From Ctena decussata (taxonomy: Eukaryota; Mollusca; Bivalvia; Lucinida; Lucinidae), in NCBI GenBank assembly GCA_963989385.1, contig OZ022498.1, forward strand, positions 379,501 through 443,500: a stretch of DNA of 64,000 nt. The letters are read 5' to 3'. The notes under the pieces were generated by a model. That model saw only the letters and a list, made by a program, of their open reading frames with translations. It was not told the DNA's origin and did not search any database. Both the position numbers and the translations under genes were made by a program. Shown here in pieces: positions 33,842 through 48,800 of the stretch. Position 1 is the first letter of the stretch. The number at the start of each line of letters is the position of its first letter.

Positions 33842-36800
33842 GGCTTAAAAAAGTTCTCTCCTGAAGCCACTAGGCCGATTGGGTCAGATTTTTTCTTTAG
33901 TATTCTTTGGCTAGGAAATTGAAAGTTTGTGTTTCTTTATGATAATCGGCTCTTTTGTTTTGTTGATATGGCATATTATTAGAGTTGCATTGACTTACGA
34001 TGGGGAAAATTAAAAAATGGCATTTACTGCAATGAGAATATGGAAAATAGTTACATATTTTGTTATCAACTCAACAGACTGTCAGACTGAGACTTAGTAG
34101 TTGTATATATTTTGTATTAGCCTGTACAAATGTGACAGCAATTTTGAGCCTATACAAATTTGATAGCAATTTTCAGCTAGAGTTCTGGTGAGCTTTGTGG
34201 CCCGTGGGCCTCTTGTTTCGTGTTGCGGCTCAAATTCTGTTTGGTTCAGAGCCAGTAGAAAACGGATTCTGTGTGAAATATTTTTAAACCATTTTCTTTG
34301 TGGCGGATTCTGGACATCCACAAAACCGACAGTTTTAAATCATAGACAGCTGAGTAAGAATTTTAAGGAATAAGGGTTTCTTTCTTTCTGTGACTCTTGT
34401 CAATGTGTGAATGCCGGTAAATCACAATCTAATATTATGGAGTCGTTCACCGGCGTTTAAAGAGAAATAAACTCGTCAAAAATTTACATTTATATAACAT
34501 ATGCTTTAAACAACTGTATATTTTAACCATGTGTTTATGGATAGAAATCCTTCTTGGGTGCCTTAATATTTTTCTGTTGGCGAGGATATACTACCTCAGT
34601 CACTTAGTCAATTCTTAACTACAACGACCTTTAGTTTTACAATGACCTTAAAGTTTGTCAATAGCTTACTGTTCAGTTTTGGACTTTGAAATTGCTAGAC
34701 ATGTTTTGTAAGCGTTTAAAAAACGATATACCATCAAAAAATTGAATAATTATAAAGTATGTACTGTTTGTATCCGCTGCCGATGTTGTGTTGAAAGTGA
34801 ATTCCCAACATCATTTAAGCACACTTTTGTGCTTTATGCCATGCGCAAGTGACGAAGATTTTATGTGGCTTTCGCAGCGAACTTGCAGATTATATTTTAT
34901 TTTTGTCCTTTGAGATCAGAGGTTATATTCCTTGTTTCGAGTATGTTTTCTGCTCTCGAAGGAAAGCTCTAAGATTTTAATTGTGCTTTTAAAATTAGAT
35001 CAATGTTTTGTTACTCTAGAAGATATTCAATCCAAAAGTGAACTAATAGTGCTGTCTTTATAAATACAGATGTATATATAGATCAGTGAAACCTGTAACT
35101 AGAATGTGTTTGAATGTTCACTTACCGAATGACTCAGCCGAGACGGCCTATATAAGGACGTCGTTGGCAATCCGTTTATGTGTATCTGAAGAGTCTGATT
35201 CGAGTCACAACGATAGAACTTGCCTGTTAGTTCCGCAGTCCTTTTCTTGACGGAACGTTAATCAATACTAATTTCCAATTCACCCATTCTTCCATCGCGT
35301 GTTTGATGTACATGTACTGCCAAAAGCAATGTACTGCCAATAGCAGCCATTGTAAAATGCTTACTGATTAATGAGGTTAGTAAACGGCATCTTCTTAAGA
35401 GTGTTCCAGTCTGCCATTGTATGGTAATTGCGATTTCTAATTGCAGGGTTTCAGTTGTGATCCAACGGCTGTTTGCGAATAGATTTGTTTTTATTGATAT
35501 TTCGAAGTATGGCATTGAGGCTGTTATTAGAAATGTTTTAAAGAGTTCTGATATCAAGATTACAACACATTTCAGGCCCACCGTCGCCCCTGTCTGTTAA
35601 TTACCAGTGCCCATCACCACCACCAATAACAACAGCTACAACGCAAAACAGTACTCAGACTACACAGTCCACAACACAGTCAACATCAAGTTCAACAACA
35701 ACAACAGAAACGACGACAGTAAAACTGCGAACAAAAGTGGTTCCTATATTAGGTCAGTAATACTTTCGAATGTCTTCTGCTAAGCGACGCAAGTATGAGC
35801 TGCGTCATGGCAGCATATACAAATTGCGTATCTGCAGACCTGGAGAAGGTAGTCAGTACCTCAGACAGGTTCTGTCACAAAACGGATCATTTGTTTCTTA
35901 TTTCTGACGCGTTTTCGTACCTTAAGGCAGAATCTTTGAAATCTCAGAGTGGAGTGTGTAAGTTTTTTTTATCATGTAGATACAGTATTTCGGACTGTTT
36001 AACAGTAACTTGCATATTTGATAAAGCTGAGTCTTCAGTCTTTATCCCGACCGCGGGTCCGATAAAGGATTTCCCAGTCTGATAAAAGAATTATCAGCCC
36101 GGCAGACTGTTATTAACGTCAACGTCGTCGCGTGAGATACTTCGACATAAAAATGGCGAGGGCGATGTGCCAAAACAGAAAATTTCTCATCCTTTCAGAC
36201 GTCATATCTTAATATCCATCGTAGACATAAAGTGTGACCACTCAATTTCTTAATTAGATCAAAAGGGACATATCGGTATCAAAACTAAAATGAGATTACT
36301 GACTTTTTCGTTTCGCTACAAAACCCCTAGCACTACAGGTTGGGAAATATTTCAGCTGGTGCAGCGATGCTACATGTATTTACTAAGACACATCATACAT
36401 CTAAGACTCCAGACTCGTTTAAAAAATAAATAAACAGACAAATAAATAGATAAATAGTAAATTCACACCAAGATGTCTTCGCTGTTGTGTTTTCATATTG
36501 TTTAGTGGTGGTAGCAGATCTCACAGCTTAATAAAGTTTACTACTAGCGACTATTTTTGTAGTAATTTTCTTAACTGGAACCTATATGATAAAAAACAGA
36601 TCATAACATAAATTTTCGTTATAAGCCGATTTATCAGCCCTCGACCAGTATCGAACTTCGGGCAAGCCCTCGGTCCGATATTGGAGTCTCGGGCTGATAA
36701 ATCGGGTGATAACGAAAAACACCTGTAATAATCTCTATTTATCGGATAGGAGTCAAGGAATTGTCGCTATTGAAAAAATGTTTATCGTTTGAATTGTTCA

Positions 36801-39800
36801 ATGTTTGTATAAATCCATTATTATTTTAAAGCTTACTATTTTATTGTTTCTTTTGTATTATTATGAAACCCAGCAAAGTTTCTAGATTAACAATAGTTTC
36901 CATTTTTCTCTCTACCTCTAAGAGTGATCTTCAGAACCATACTTTTTCAAAACAGATATTTAATGCATGAATTAATCATGATATATTGTAAAAAAAACTG
37001 CGCCTAACTGTAGTAGTATACCAAAATCTGAGTTTGAGAACATTTTGTCTTAAGAAACAATATAGGTAGTATAGACCAGCTTTAACCAACTTATAAAAAT
37101 ATACTTTAGAAGTAGTGCAGAAAGCCAGTGATCAGAAACTGATAAAGTCAATATTCTGCATCATACCTATGACACTAAACTTGGAAGTATTTACACGAAG
37201 CAGCAATGCAAAACACGCAATAAATGACTTGAGAATATTTTTGTCGAGCCCGCTTGCGGTGAGCGAGACATAGTAGTTACAACTTCAGTTCGGTGTATGT
37301 ACGTGCGTTAGTTAGTGCGTGCGTGCGTTAGTGCGTGCGTCCGTCCGGATTTGTCCGGGCCATAACTTCTACATTTACGGATGGATTTCAAAATAATTTG
37401 GCACAGTTGTTCTCCTTGATGAGTAGAAAGGCCATTTGAAGCATTTTTTCAGGTAGGTCCAAGGTCAAGGTCACACTTGAAGGTCAGATGATCAAATGGG
37501 CATAAATTGAGCTTGTCCGAGCCAATTGTTCTCCTTGATGAGTAGAAGTGCCATTTGAAACATATGTTTGGGTAGGTCCAAGGTCAAGGACACACTATAA
37601 GGTCGAATGATAAAATGGCCATGAATTGAGCTTGTCCGAGCCATTTCTTCTACATTTTTGTATGGATTTCAAAATAATTTGGCTCAATTGTTCTCCTTGA
37701 TAAGTAGAAGTGCCATTTGGAACATCTGTTCAGGAAGGTCCAAGGTCAACGTCACACTTGAAGGTCAACTGATAAAATGGCCATAATTTGAGCTTGTCGG
37801 AGCCATAACTTGAACATTTACAAATGGATTTCAAAATTATTTGGCACAATTGTTCTCCTTGATGGGTAGAAGTGCCATTTGGAATATTTGTTCGAGTACG
37901 TCCAAAGCCAAGGTCACGCTTGAAGGTTAAATGATAAAATGGTCATAAATTGAGCTTGTCCGAGCCATTACTTCTACATTTACGGATGGATTTCAAAATA
38001 ATTTGGCACAATTGTTCTCCTTGAAAAGTGGAAGTGTCAAGTGACATATATGTTTAGGTAGGTCCAAGATCAAGGTCAAGGTCACACTTGAAGGCCAGAT
38101 ATTGTAATTGTCATAAATTGAGCTTGTCTGGATCATCACTTCTACTTATTTTCCTTTGTGAAAATTTGAAAAAAAAAAAGAAGAAATATGCTGGCTAAGC
38201 ATGATGGTGTTTGGCTTCTTTCTAGAGTGAAACAGTTACTTAGTCTTGACATACTTATAGGTCACTATAGCAAACAGCGGGCACGACCAGCTGTCCCTGG
38301 ACAACCTTCTAGTTTGTTTGAGAAAATCTGAATTTTCTGTTGAAAGCATTTAAGATTGTTGTGTCATCAAAATATTGGCGGAGCATGACACACACTGTTT
38401 CAATGCTTCGGAATCATTGGCGTCATATAATTGTTACCATAGCAACGAAGAGTTCGTATTAATGGCTAAGTGACGTCATTGTGATGTCATTCTGCCTAGG
38501 TACAAAGCACAACAATTGGTAGTTCTATAGATGCTATGATTACAGATCTCTAGCGTCATCTCACTTATAGTTCGAGGGGGGCAAATCACAAGTTAGAAGC
38601 TTTCTGAAATTCATACATTCAAGTACAACTTGTGATTTTTTCAATCCTATAATTCACTCTCAAATAATTTAATTCTCTGATACAAGTAGTAAGACAGTAC
38701 GAGCAGATAGCAAAATAACACTTCTTTCTCAGATGGCCACAAAGCTAAACCAAACATAAATACATTATGCACACAATACATCTTTTTTTACCTATTTACT
38801 GTTATCAGCAGTTATTAGTACAATATATATACTAAGTGACTAACATCAAAATAAAAGAGAACAAATATACAAAACAAATCGAATGTTAGAAGACTACAGG
38901 TATGCACACGAAACCTTAACATTGTGATAAAACGTCTAAATATCCTGACAGTTTCTTGGTTTTGATGCCAAAAAAGATAGTAATAATGTGAATTAAGTAC
39001 ATTTTCTTTTTCTTTTTTGTCTTTCTGTTCTTTCACAAACAGCAGTATGAACGTATCTTTATATAAATCGTTAAAAAAGCTTGGACGCTTCTCTTATTTT
39101 TTTTCTTTGTAGGAGCTGATGCGGGTTTTGGACTTTTAACATCATCAGAAACTTTTCGGAGGCATTCCCTGGAATATATAATATTTTATTCATCAGGAAA
39201 TATGATGAAGACAACGTGTTTTGTATCATGTGAAGGATAAGATATGTCTTTGTTCCTTGTTCCTGTTTTACTTGATAGATACTATTTTTTTCAGGTGCCG
39301 AATGTCAAGATAAATCAATTTGCCCGTTATACAGCAAAGAAACAGCATGTTCCATGACATGGCGTGACTGGGCCAGAGAAAATTGTCCTGTGATGTGTAA
39401 CTTGTGTGGTAGTATTTATTAATTAAACTGTATACATACAAGAAGCTATTTGTATTGACTAAACCTCATGTGAGCGGGCATCAAAATTCAAATCTCTTCT
39501 TAAACAAGGTTTACATTAATAAAATGCATTATTGTGCAAAAAATTAGCTCTGCACATCCTTGTGCTGATATATTTCATAGCCTAAATGTAGGCGAAAAAT
39601 GGTTGAGAATCAACTGATGGTAATGTGCACAACCCGTGGTGAATGTAGAATAATCAGTTTCTGGTGCCTGCGGGTTGTGCAACAAGAAGTTTTGCATACC
39701 AGTGGCTGGGCGATGTTAAATTACATAAGTATACAAAATTTGAAGCAAATATACTCGGTGAAGCCTCGTCACTGTTTTGCATGTCGGTGGCTGGACTATG

Positions 39801-42800
39801 TTAAAATACATAGGCATACAAAATTTGAACCATATTTACCACGGTGTTCAAGGGTTATGAGCATTTGCAGTAGTTGGCCATAAATTTTCAACTTGTGCTC
39901 AGCAAAGCCTCGTTCATCAAATAAGGCTGTTGTGCATGCGAGTCGTTAGACAATGTTGACATGTATAAGTATGCGAAATGTTGCCAAAATATCCCATGCG
40001 GTTCAAGAGTTATAAGCGTTTTCGCTAACTGACGGACAAAATAGCTCAACCGGCCAAAATAATGCTCGGTGAAGCCTCGTCACCGTTTTGCATGCCGGTG
40101 GCTGGACAATGTTAAAATACATAAGTATACAAAATTTGAACCATATATACCACGGGGTTCAAGAGTTATGAGCATTTTCACTACTTGACCGAAATTTTCA
40201 ACTTGTGCTCAGCAAAGCCTCGGCCATCAAAAAATACGGTTATGCATGCGAGTCGTTAGATGATGTTGATATGTATAAGTATGCAAAAATTTATCAAAAT
40301 ATAGAGTGCGGTTCAAGAGTTGTAAGCATTTTCGCTAACTGATAACGGACAGATGGACTCACACAGTGATTATAGTGCAAACCTGCGGGTTGTGCAATGC
40401 CAAAAACCAGCTAAGTAGGGTGCAACTAGACGCGGAGAAAAACATACAAATAGCAAGAACGTAGAAAATTTTAATCATAATAGATAGTTAAAGATTTCAA
40501 CTCTCATTTATCATAAACAGAGGTTAAAAGATACCATTCTGAAAAATCAAAAACATTGGTGCCAAATATGGCCCAAATTATACTAGGCCCCTTATGATAA
40601 ATCACGTTGCTAATGTCGCAAGGTGTGAATTTAGCGCCTTGTTGGCGTCGGATGTAAAAAATTTCTTCTGTCTTCGTCCACCTCAAAAAGAGTCCCATGG
40701 ATAGCGTCACAATAGCCATGCATTTTCAATCATTATGATGTTAGAATCGAATACCGGTAAATTATCGCTGATAAAGGCATATGTTGTCGGACAGATACGA
40801 GTATTTATTTACTCCAGCTTCGTCGTCATGAATTAATATTTTGTAATCTGCCCTCCATCAACATGTGTTAAGCAGCGATAATTCACGGGTAAGGGAAAAA
40901 TATTTCTTAAGTAAACAAACCAGCCCTCTATTCCCAAACTTGGTGATCACAGTACTAGATATGACTTAACCCATTTATGCCCAGTGGGTTATTCTATCCT
41001 TATTGAATGGATAAGTCCTTTTATCAATTAATGGGTGCCTGGTTTATTTTATTTTTATCCTTTCATTTTATTTAAACAAGCAATAACAATTTGTCTCATG
41101 CAAATAGTGGAGACCCTAATCAGACGCCGCGTTTTGCATCAACTAATCTTGGTCTGCAGTAATTGCCTATGTCCTATTTAATGGGTTAAAGAAAGTAACC
41201 GTAGGCTGGAAAAGGAACGCCCGTTGTAGCGAAATGCCACAAGACCAAACGAAGAATGCACAGCCCTCAGAACTATTGCGTTAGAATTGTGTGAAGTTAA
41301 AACGGGCGTTGGGGGGGGGGAGGGGGGGGGGGCTACTGGACTTCAAATATAAATATAATGTCGGACTGAAAACACTTCTTCAGCAAGGCCTTTCGTAACC
41401 TAATTTTCATAGCGACTTTCCTTATCATTTTAAGAAGATACTAATTCGATGAAAAAAGATTGGTTATAATATGGTGGTTAACCCATGGCTCCCAACACCC
41501 GTTCTCGGATGTCTCGGGCGGGTCCATCGTGGTTTAACTGGTAGGTTTCTTCTACTCCAGTGTTTCAGTGTTGCTATTTCTGTGAGTCCTCATGTTTCTT
41601 TTATCTTAGTTTAAATTTTGATTCCTGTGTTTCTGGGATATTACACTTATGAGTTGAAAATCTTCCATTCAAACCGAACAACTTAGTGTCTGGTGAACCA
41701 AAGCCGGACCAAGGGCTCGACCGCAAACCGGTTGAACCCCCAGTAATTTCATTGCTGGCCGTCTCAAAGTGGGACTTCTGTTTTGGTTCTTCCTAGTTGT
41801 TTCATGTGTTATTTGTTCCTTTGACTGTTTTGATACATGTTTTGTTATGCTAAGGCTAGCCATGACATTAAAAAATTGAAGATACACACATAGATAAAAA
41901 TAGATGTATAATGTTTACGTATAATTTGTTCTTATTGTCAGGGTTGGTGATTTTTGTAACACTGTGTGCTGTGGTTGTTTTTATGGGTTGAACAGCTAAG
42001 TATCTAATGAACCAAAGCAGAACAAAGGGCGAGGGTTGGTCGACTACAAACCGGTTAAGCCCCCGAATAATTTTATTACTGGCCATCCCAAGGCGGCAGT
42101 TCTGTTCTGGTTCTTCTTGGTTGTTTTATGTGTTGTTGGTTGCTATGCCTGTTACTGATATATTGTTTGTGATGTTCAGGCTAGCCTGTTGACCACCTAC
42201 AACGGAAATCACTGTTCACATGGCTGCCACTGGTGTTGTCTATGGTTGTGACTAATTTTGTGTTGTCTCTTTCGCACATGGTGTCTTTGGGTTGGATCTG
42301 GGTTTGAATCGTGTCAGTTCCTGAGAATTTTTCTCCTTACTTTTTAACATGACTGAACAACATGTAACACCCGAGATGTACCAAACCCGCAAAACGAGAT
42401 GCGGCAATCAAATTTTACGAGCTAAAATATTTACTCCTTGGTACTTTGACCTCTTTTTACTTCCAAAGACAGAAGCTGATGCGCAAAGACAAATGCTACT
42501 TTGACCTCTTCTTACTTCCAAAGATAGAAGCTGCTGCGCGAAGACAAATTCATTCTGGAAGTTTGATCTGATAGATATTGTCAATCATTATCTAGTTGAA
42601 TGGACGCTTCAGTAGCATCAGCTTGATTTTCTCGAGAAAAAGAAAAACGTAATTCAATTATTTTGAAGATGTTTTTTATAGTCATTTGAAGCGTGATACT
42701 CACTTACTTGTTTATCTCAGTACTTGGAGATTTACTGTGTATGGTCCAATAGTCGACAGTTTGGAAGATAATCTGTATTTAGATCCTTTAGATATGCGCT

Positions 42801-45800
42801 AGCAAATTCTAAAATTAGAAATGTTGGGAAATACAAAATTAGTTTCCATACAATCCCAAGGATCGGTAATGTTACAAATGTCAACGTCCAAAACTAGCTT
42901 AACAAAATCGAAAATAACGCAACGTTTTTGGTTTGTTACTTGTTAAGCAAATAATTGGCGAGTCAGTTTTTCTGAAGAAAGCAGGTCTGACAGAAACAAC
43001 AGATTTAACTCAAAGCATAGGTTATTTATTGAGTCATAAAATCTAAATTTAAGCCTTTAAGCTCGATAGAGTCGTTTTGACAGTAAAATTCTGCCCATGT
43101 AAAGGACACGACCAGTGTTTCACATTATACTGTTGCTAATGATCAAGTTAACGAGTGAATTCGGGTTTTAACGTCCCACCAACATACAGGTCATACGGAG
43201 ACGGGACTTTGGTTTAAAGTCTCATCCAAAAGACCGGAAAAGTGGAGGATCAAACCTGCGACCACTGGATTGGTAATTCTGCGCCTTATCCACTACACTA
43301 CGGCGGCTCCTTGCTCATGATCAAACCGAGTCTTCTATTTTCGTTTCTTTAGTATGAGGATCCATCCATCTTTTCCAGAAATTATTTACCACTTCAGTTC
43401 AAAGGCTGTTCTTCTTTTACTAACCTTTTTGTTAGACTGGACAGAGTGGGTCCATTATCGAAATATGGTATTTCTTTTGTCTGTCTGTGGCTGTGATTGG
43501 TGGCATATATTATATACCATTATAAGGAGCATGGATAAACACCTGGTACAATCCACATGTATCTGAAAATATAACATTAAAATAACTAACTCAAGTCACC
43601 AATATCTAGTAACATCGCTTACTTACTTTACTTTACTTACTTAACATCAGTATCTTTTGATGTTTCAGGATTGGTCGAGAAGTTATCAACAACCATCTCC
43701 TCAAACAACGACGGTATATTATTTTATCCATCTTTGGTGTAGCATAGCAAATGTTATATACGACACGCAAAGTTTCTTGCCAAACTATCCTTCTACCATT
43801 ATACCTTAAAGTATGCTATTAGCTTTCTTGTTTCTATAATGGGATTAACCCAGCAATGTTTAAAACAAAACTTTGTTTGAGTTGATATTGTATAGAGTTT
43901 CTGTCTTTAACAGGCTGTATAGATCTACTGGACTGCACGGTGTATGGCAAAGATTATGCATGTGTTGGGGAGTATATGCCATGGGCAAAGATCAATTGTC
44001 CAGCCTACTGTGGGCTTTGTCAAGGTTAGTGTATCTATGTTTAAATCCAGTAAGAAATTCTTTTTCGAAGAATTACTGTGGTTACTAATTACTATAGTAA
44101 ATAATTTTGACCATTTACTCAAAATGTTTTTGACAAAAAATATTTTTTTATTTGAAGATTCTAGTTACTGTTTAGCTCTTCATATCTGAGAGTTCGTGTT
44201 TTTTTATTATTATTATTGTTTTTTTTTATTTTTTTATACGCCCGTTTTGAAAAACGGACGTATTATGTCGTGGCGCTGTCCGTCCGTCCGTCCGTCCTTC
44301 CGTAAACATTCTTGTACACGCCATAACTCAGTAACCATTTGGGATATCTTCATGAAATTTGGTAGGCATATGTATCAGGGTGGGGGAACGTGTCGCGTAC
44401 AAGAATGGTTGCTCCCCCTTTCTTACTTTTGAAGTTATGCCCCTTTGATTAATTTTTTCCCTGTAAGTCTTGTACGCGCCATAACTAGATAACCGTTTGG
44501 GATATCTTTATAAAACTTCATAGCAATGTGAATGAAGTGCTAACGATGTGTCGCGTACAAAAATGGCTGCTCTCCCTTTCTTTGTTTTAGAGTTAATCCC
44601 TTTCATTAGTTCTAAAAGGCTGTTTTTGTGTTTTCTTGTACAATATATTATCAAGGGAAAAACTAGAACTAAAAATGCTATATCTAGTGTATTTAGGTTA
44701 CCTCCCTTGTTCAACTACCTTGGGAGCTGATTTTTGGAACAGTATATCATGTGTTAAATATTTAGATGATGTTGCAGTCATTACACCCCCACTTTGAAAA
44801 AGTGGGGGTATACTGGTTTACATCTGTCCATCCGTCCGTCCATCTGTCCGTCCTTCCGTCTGTCCTTCCGTCCCCATTTGATCAAATTTTTCATCACAGA
44901 TTTCTTCACAACCATACAAGCTAGACTGGTCATACTTGGCATACAGGTTGATGACGACATGTTGTAATGTGGGATTGAGAACCAGCTTTCTCCTGCTTAT
45001 TCTTCCCTAAATTTGTCCAATATTCTCTCTTTCCATACTTTGAATAATGAACTTTTTCATCAAAGATTTCTCCACAACCATGCAAGCTAGATTAGTCATA
45101 TTTGGTATGCAGGTTAATGATGACTTACTTTATTGTGGGATTGAGAACCAGACTTCTCCTTTTTTTATTCCCTGTTTTTGTTCGATTTTCTTTCTCTCTT
45201 TACTTTGAATAATGCATTTTTTTCGCAAAAGATTTCTATGCATCTGTAAGTTAGGGTAGGGATTTTTGTATGCAGGTTGATGATAACTTGTTGTATTGTG
45301 GGATTGATAATCAGTCTTCTCCTGCTTATTCTTCCCTATATTTTGCCAATTTTCTTTCTCTCCTGACTTTGAGTAATGTAATTTTTTGTAACAGATTTCA
45401 CAGCAACCATTCATATTTGGTATACATGGTAACAATGATTTCTCTCCCTCTTTATGCTTTTTGTTATGAAAATAACATCATTTGATTTAAGCAATTAAGC
45501 GGGGGTATAGTCGGATTCGCTGACAGTTCTAGTTAATTATAGAGTGGTTGCCCCTGTTTGTCTGCCTGTCTATCCTTTTGTAAACAATCTTGTTCATTCT
45601 ATAACTCCTTTAGGACATTGAAACGGGCGTTTTATGCGCCACTTGCGAAGCCCTTGTTTTTTTTTTTTTTTTTTTTTTTTGGGGGGGGGGGCGTGTGTGT
45701 GTGTGTGTGGGGGGGGGGTCGGGGATCTGGGTAACTTTCAGTGCCGGGGCGCCTACTAATTTTGGATAATATTAGGGCAATAGCCCACTGTGCTCGCAGT

Positions 45801-48800
45801 AGATGCCGGTATGGGTTGTTAGATATTTTTTCTTTTCTTTCTCCTCCTAACTGGGAGACGGGTTATTATAGACTATAATACTGTCTGAAAGGGCCGTTAA
45901 ACCCAAAACAACGAACCAACCAAATATATTCCTTCGGAGAGTTTCGGTTTGAAAGAACTAGAGTTTTGTGACTCCTCTTAAGGTCAGCTTAGCAGTTTCA
46001 TACTTGCGCAATATACGATGTCAGTAGAGAACTGTTGTAGAGTTAAGGCTCGTGCTAAGTTACTACTGTTTGAGCGAAACTAAGTGTGCTTTGTGTTTGA
46101 GCTTAGGTCAAAGTGCTACAATTTTAGCCAGTGCAAGGATGCCACATGTTAATATTTTTACACAAAAATTAAAAGAAATTGTGGCAGAGTAAATGATTAT
46201 TGTGATTTTATTAAGCTCTGTAGCTTTAAGTACCATGAGCTTCAGTTTCACTAGCAGTCAGACCTTTTCACAAAGACGGTGTGTCACACTCTTGGATGTT
46301 TTTGTTACAGATAGTAGTGCAGCAGTTTTAGCAGCTTCATCGCATATTAGTAAGTAGGACAGTTTTTATAACTATCATTTAATCAGTCGTCCGCACTTCT
46401 TTATTACACCTACTCTGCCCTACCACACCCACCCCACCCAAGCCCACTCCTTCCCATCCATTCTCAAATACGTCTCATAGCCGCACATACAGAATATTCT
46501 TTGTAAAACAAGAACAGTAGTTTCCAGTTACCTTTGAATGCTAAAAGCGGGCACACAGGCTTGTAACAATGACGCATTGATCAACGCCAGTACTAGCCGG
46601 GTTCAACCTGACGTCGTTAAGCCCTTAAGATAAATGAGGCTCTGGCAATATATTTATTTATTTTCCAATACAGCTCATGTTTCTTAAAAATGCAATGCTA
46701 GCAATCAAAGAAAGTGTGCACTCCAATTAAATACCTGTATAATGACCAGAGTGTCCCTGTTTGCAAAACAATTTATAAGTCCTAGAGAATTTAAAGAGTA
46801 AAAACAATATGCGCAGATGTTCAGTTTGAGTTGTGTATTTGCTCTTTGTTATTGTTTTTTTTTTCACGTGAAAAGATGCTACAAAGATATCTGCTACATC
46901 CCTCATTATCACTTACCCACTGTCTCATTTTAATGATCTTGGAATATAATTTTATTTTCGTTTTTTATTGGGATTGGGAGGAGGCGTTGGCGCAGAGGGT
47001 TACCGCTTTGGCCACTTTGACATTTTCTGATCATGTGTGCTTTGGTGTCATGGTACTGGTCTTGTTCTTACTTTTTCTTACAACAATTACATGACTCTTG
47101 TATATGGAAGAATTAGGCTAGCTGTCATGCCAACATACCGCCGCGTCTCTAAGTTTACTGTTTTGGTTCACTCAGTTGCCTGATAGTCTTATATAAAACA
47201 CTTTTATACTTTCTTTTTTTTTTGGTACTGACGTTATTGCATGAGAGTAAGTTCTTAGCACACAAAATGTGTATGCACGGAAATTATAAAACAATAATGA
47301 AGAAATCGTCACGAGCAAATGTATTCTTTATTTCCAACAAAGTACTTTGTTTTTCAGTAGTTGTATTTGCGACATGGCTTGGACTTCTTTTATCCAGCTC
47401 TGGTGATTTTCATCCTAACCCAGACCCCCTATCAACATCCTCATCAAGCAGTAACATTAGTTCATCCTCGAGTATGTCCATCACTTTGTTCAGCTCCGTA
47501 GATTGTACACATTGTACACATAACTTAGCATTTGTGCACTACAGTGTATAAACCATTCTTTCTAAGTTAGATATTTTACAGACCGAACTATTTGAGTTTG
47601 ATATTTGAACCTGTACAGAAATATGGTTCAGACCTTCTTCTGACGCAAAATGAATTACTGTTACATACCTACAACAGCCCTGAGAGAAGGACCGCGTTCG
47701 CGACAATCACGGAGATGTTATGATATACGTGAAAGACTTCCTACAGTATAAGCGTCAGGCAGATTTAGAACATTTAGAACAGCTAAAGGGGTGGTCGGGT
47801 GGTGCGATGGTGCTGTGTGTAACTTCCAGTGCCGGGGCGACCTACTGATTTGAAACATTATAGGACAAGGGCCTACTGTGCTTGCAGTAGGTGCGGGTGG
47901 GGTTATTTGGACATCTTTTCTCTCGTCTATCATTTCTCCTCTTTCTCCCTCTTTGGGAGACGGCCCGATATAGACTGAAATACTGTCTCAAAGGGCCGTT
48001 AAGCCCCTCTCCCCCCCCCCCCCCCCCCAAAAAAAAAGAACAGCGAATTATTGAAAACTTATGCATTGAGTTGACTAACAGCCATAAACGCATTTAATTT
48101 GGATTATTCCACCGCCCTCCAAACTGATTCTAGCTATTGTTCGAATAGTGAAGATTCTGTTGCTTTAGCAGCATATTCACCAGGAAATTCGGAGACTTTA
48201 ATTGAATAAAAATCTGAAGAGTTCCTTCAAGAGCAGAGAATACATTCAGAAGAAGGATGAAGAGACCAGACTACGTAGTTTCGGCTATTAAAGCCTCATC
48301 AGTGACCCTAACGATATCTGGTGACGAAACCAGAGAAAAGCATACTGTAATTTCTTGATTTTAATTGGGCAGTCAATTCAAAGATTGATTAATATCCAAA
48401 AAGGTCCAAATAATATGAAAGACGATGATCTAGAATAAGAGTCTAAACCAATCTCAAATTTCAGATTTCTCAGAATATATCCATTGATCTCAAAGGACGA
48501 TAATAAAATATAATCTGCACTATGGATGATGTACGGCCGCCACACGGCACAGCACCAGCTGCAGCGCCGTAAAATAAAAATCTGAAAGAGTTCCTTCAAG
48601 AGCAGAGTATACATTAAGAAGAAGGAGCATGGGCCAGATTACGTAGTTAAACCCACTGAATCCTTAAACTGCAAGAAAAATTAATTTGATATGTGATCAG
48701 TTTTGTTCTACCAGACCATCAGTCAGCCCACCCATTTCACTGATAACGCATCATCATTAAGAGATATCCCTCTTGTAAATAATAAAACTCATTTAATATA

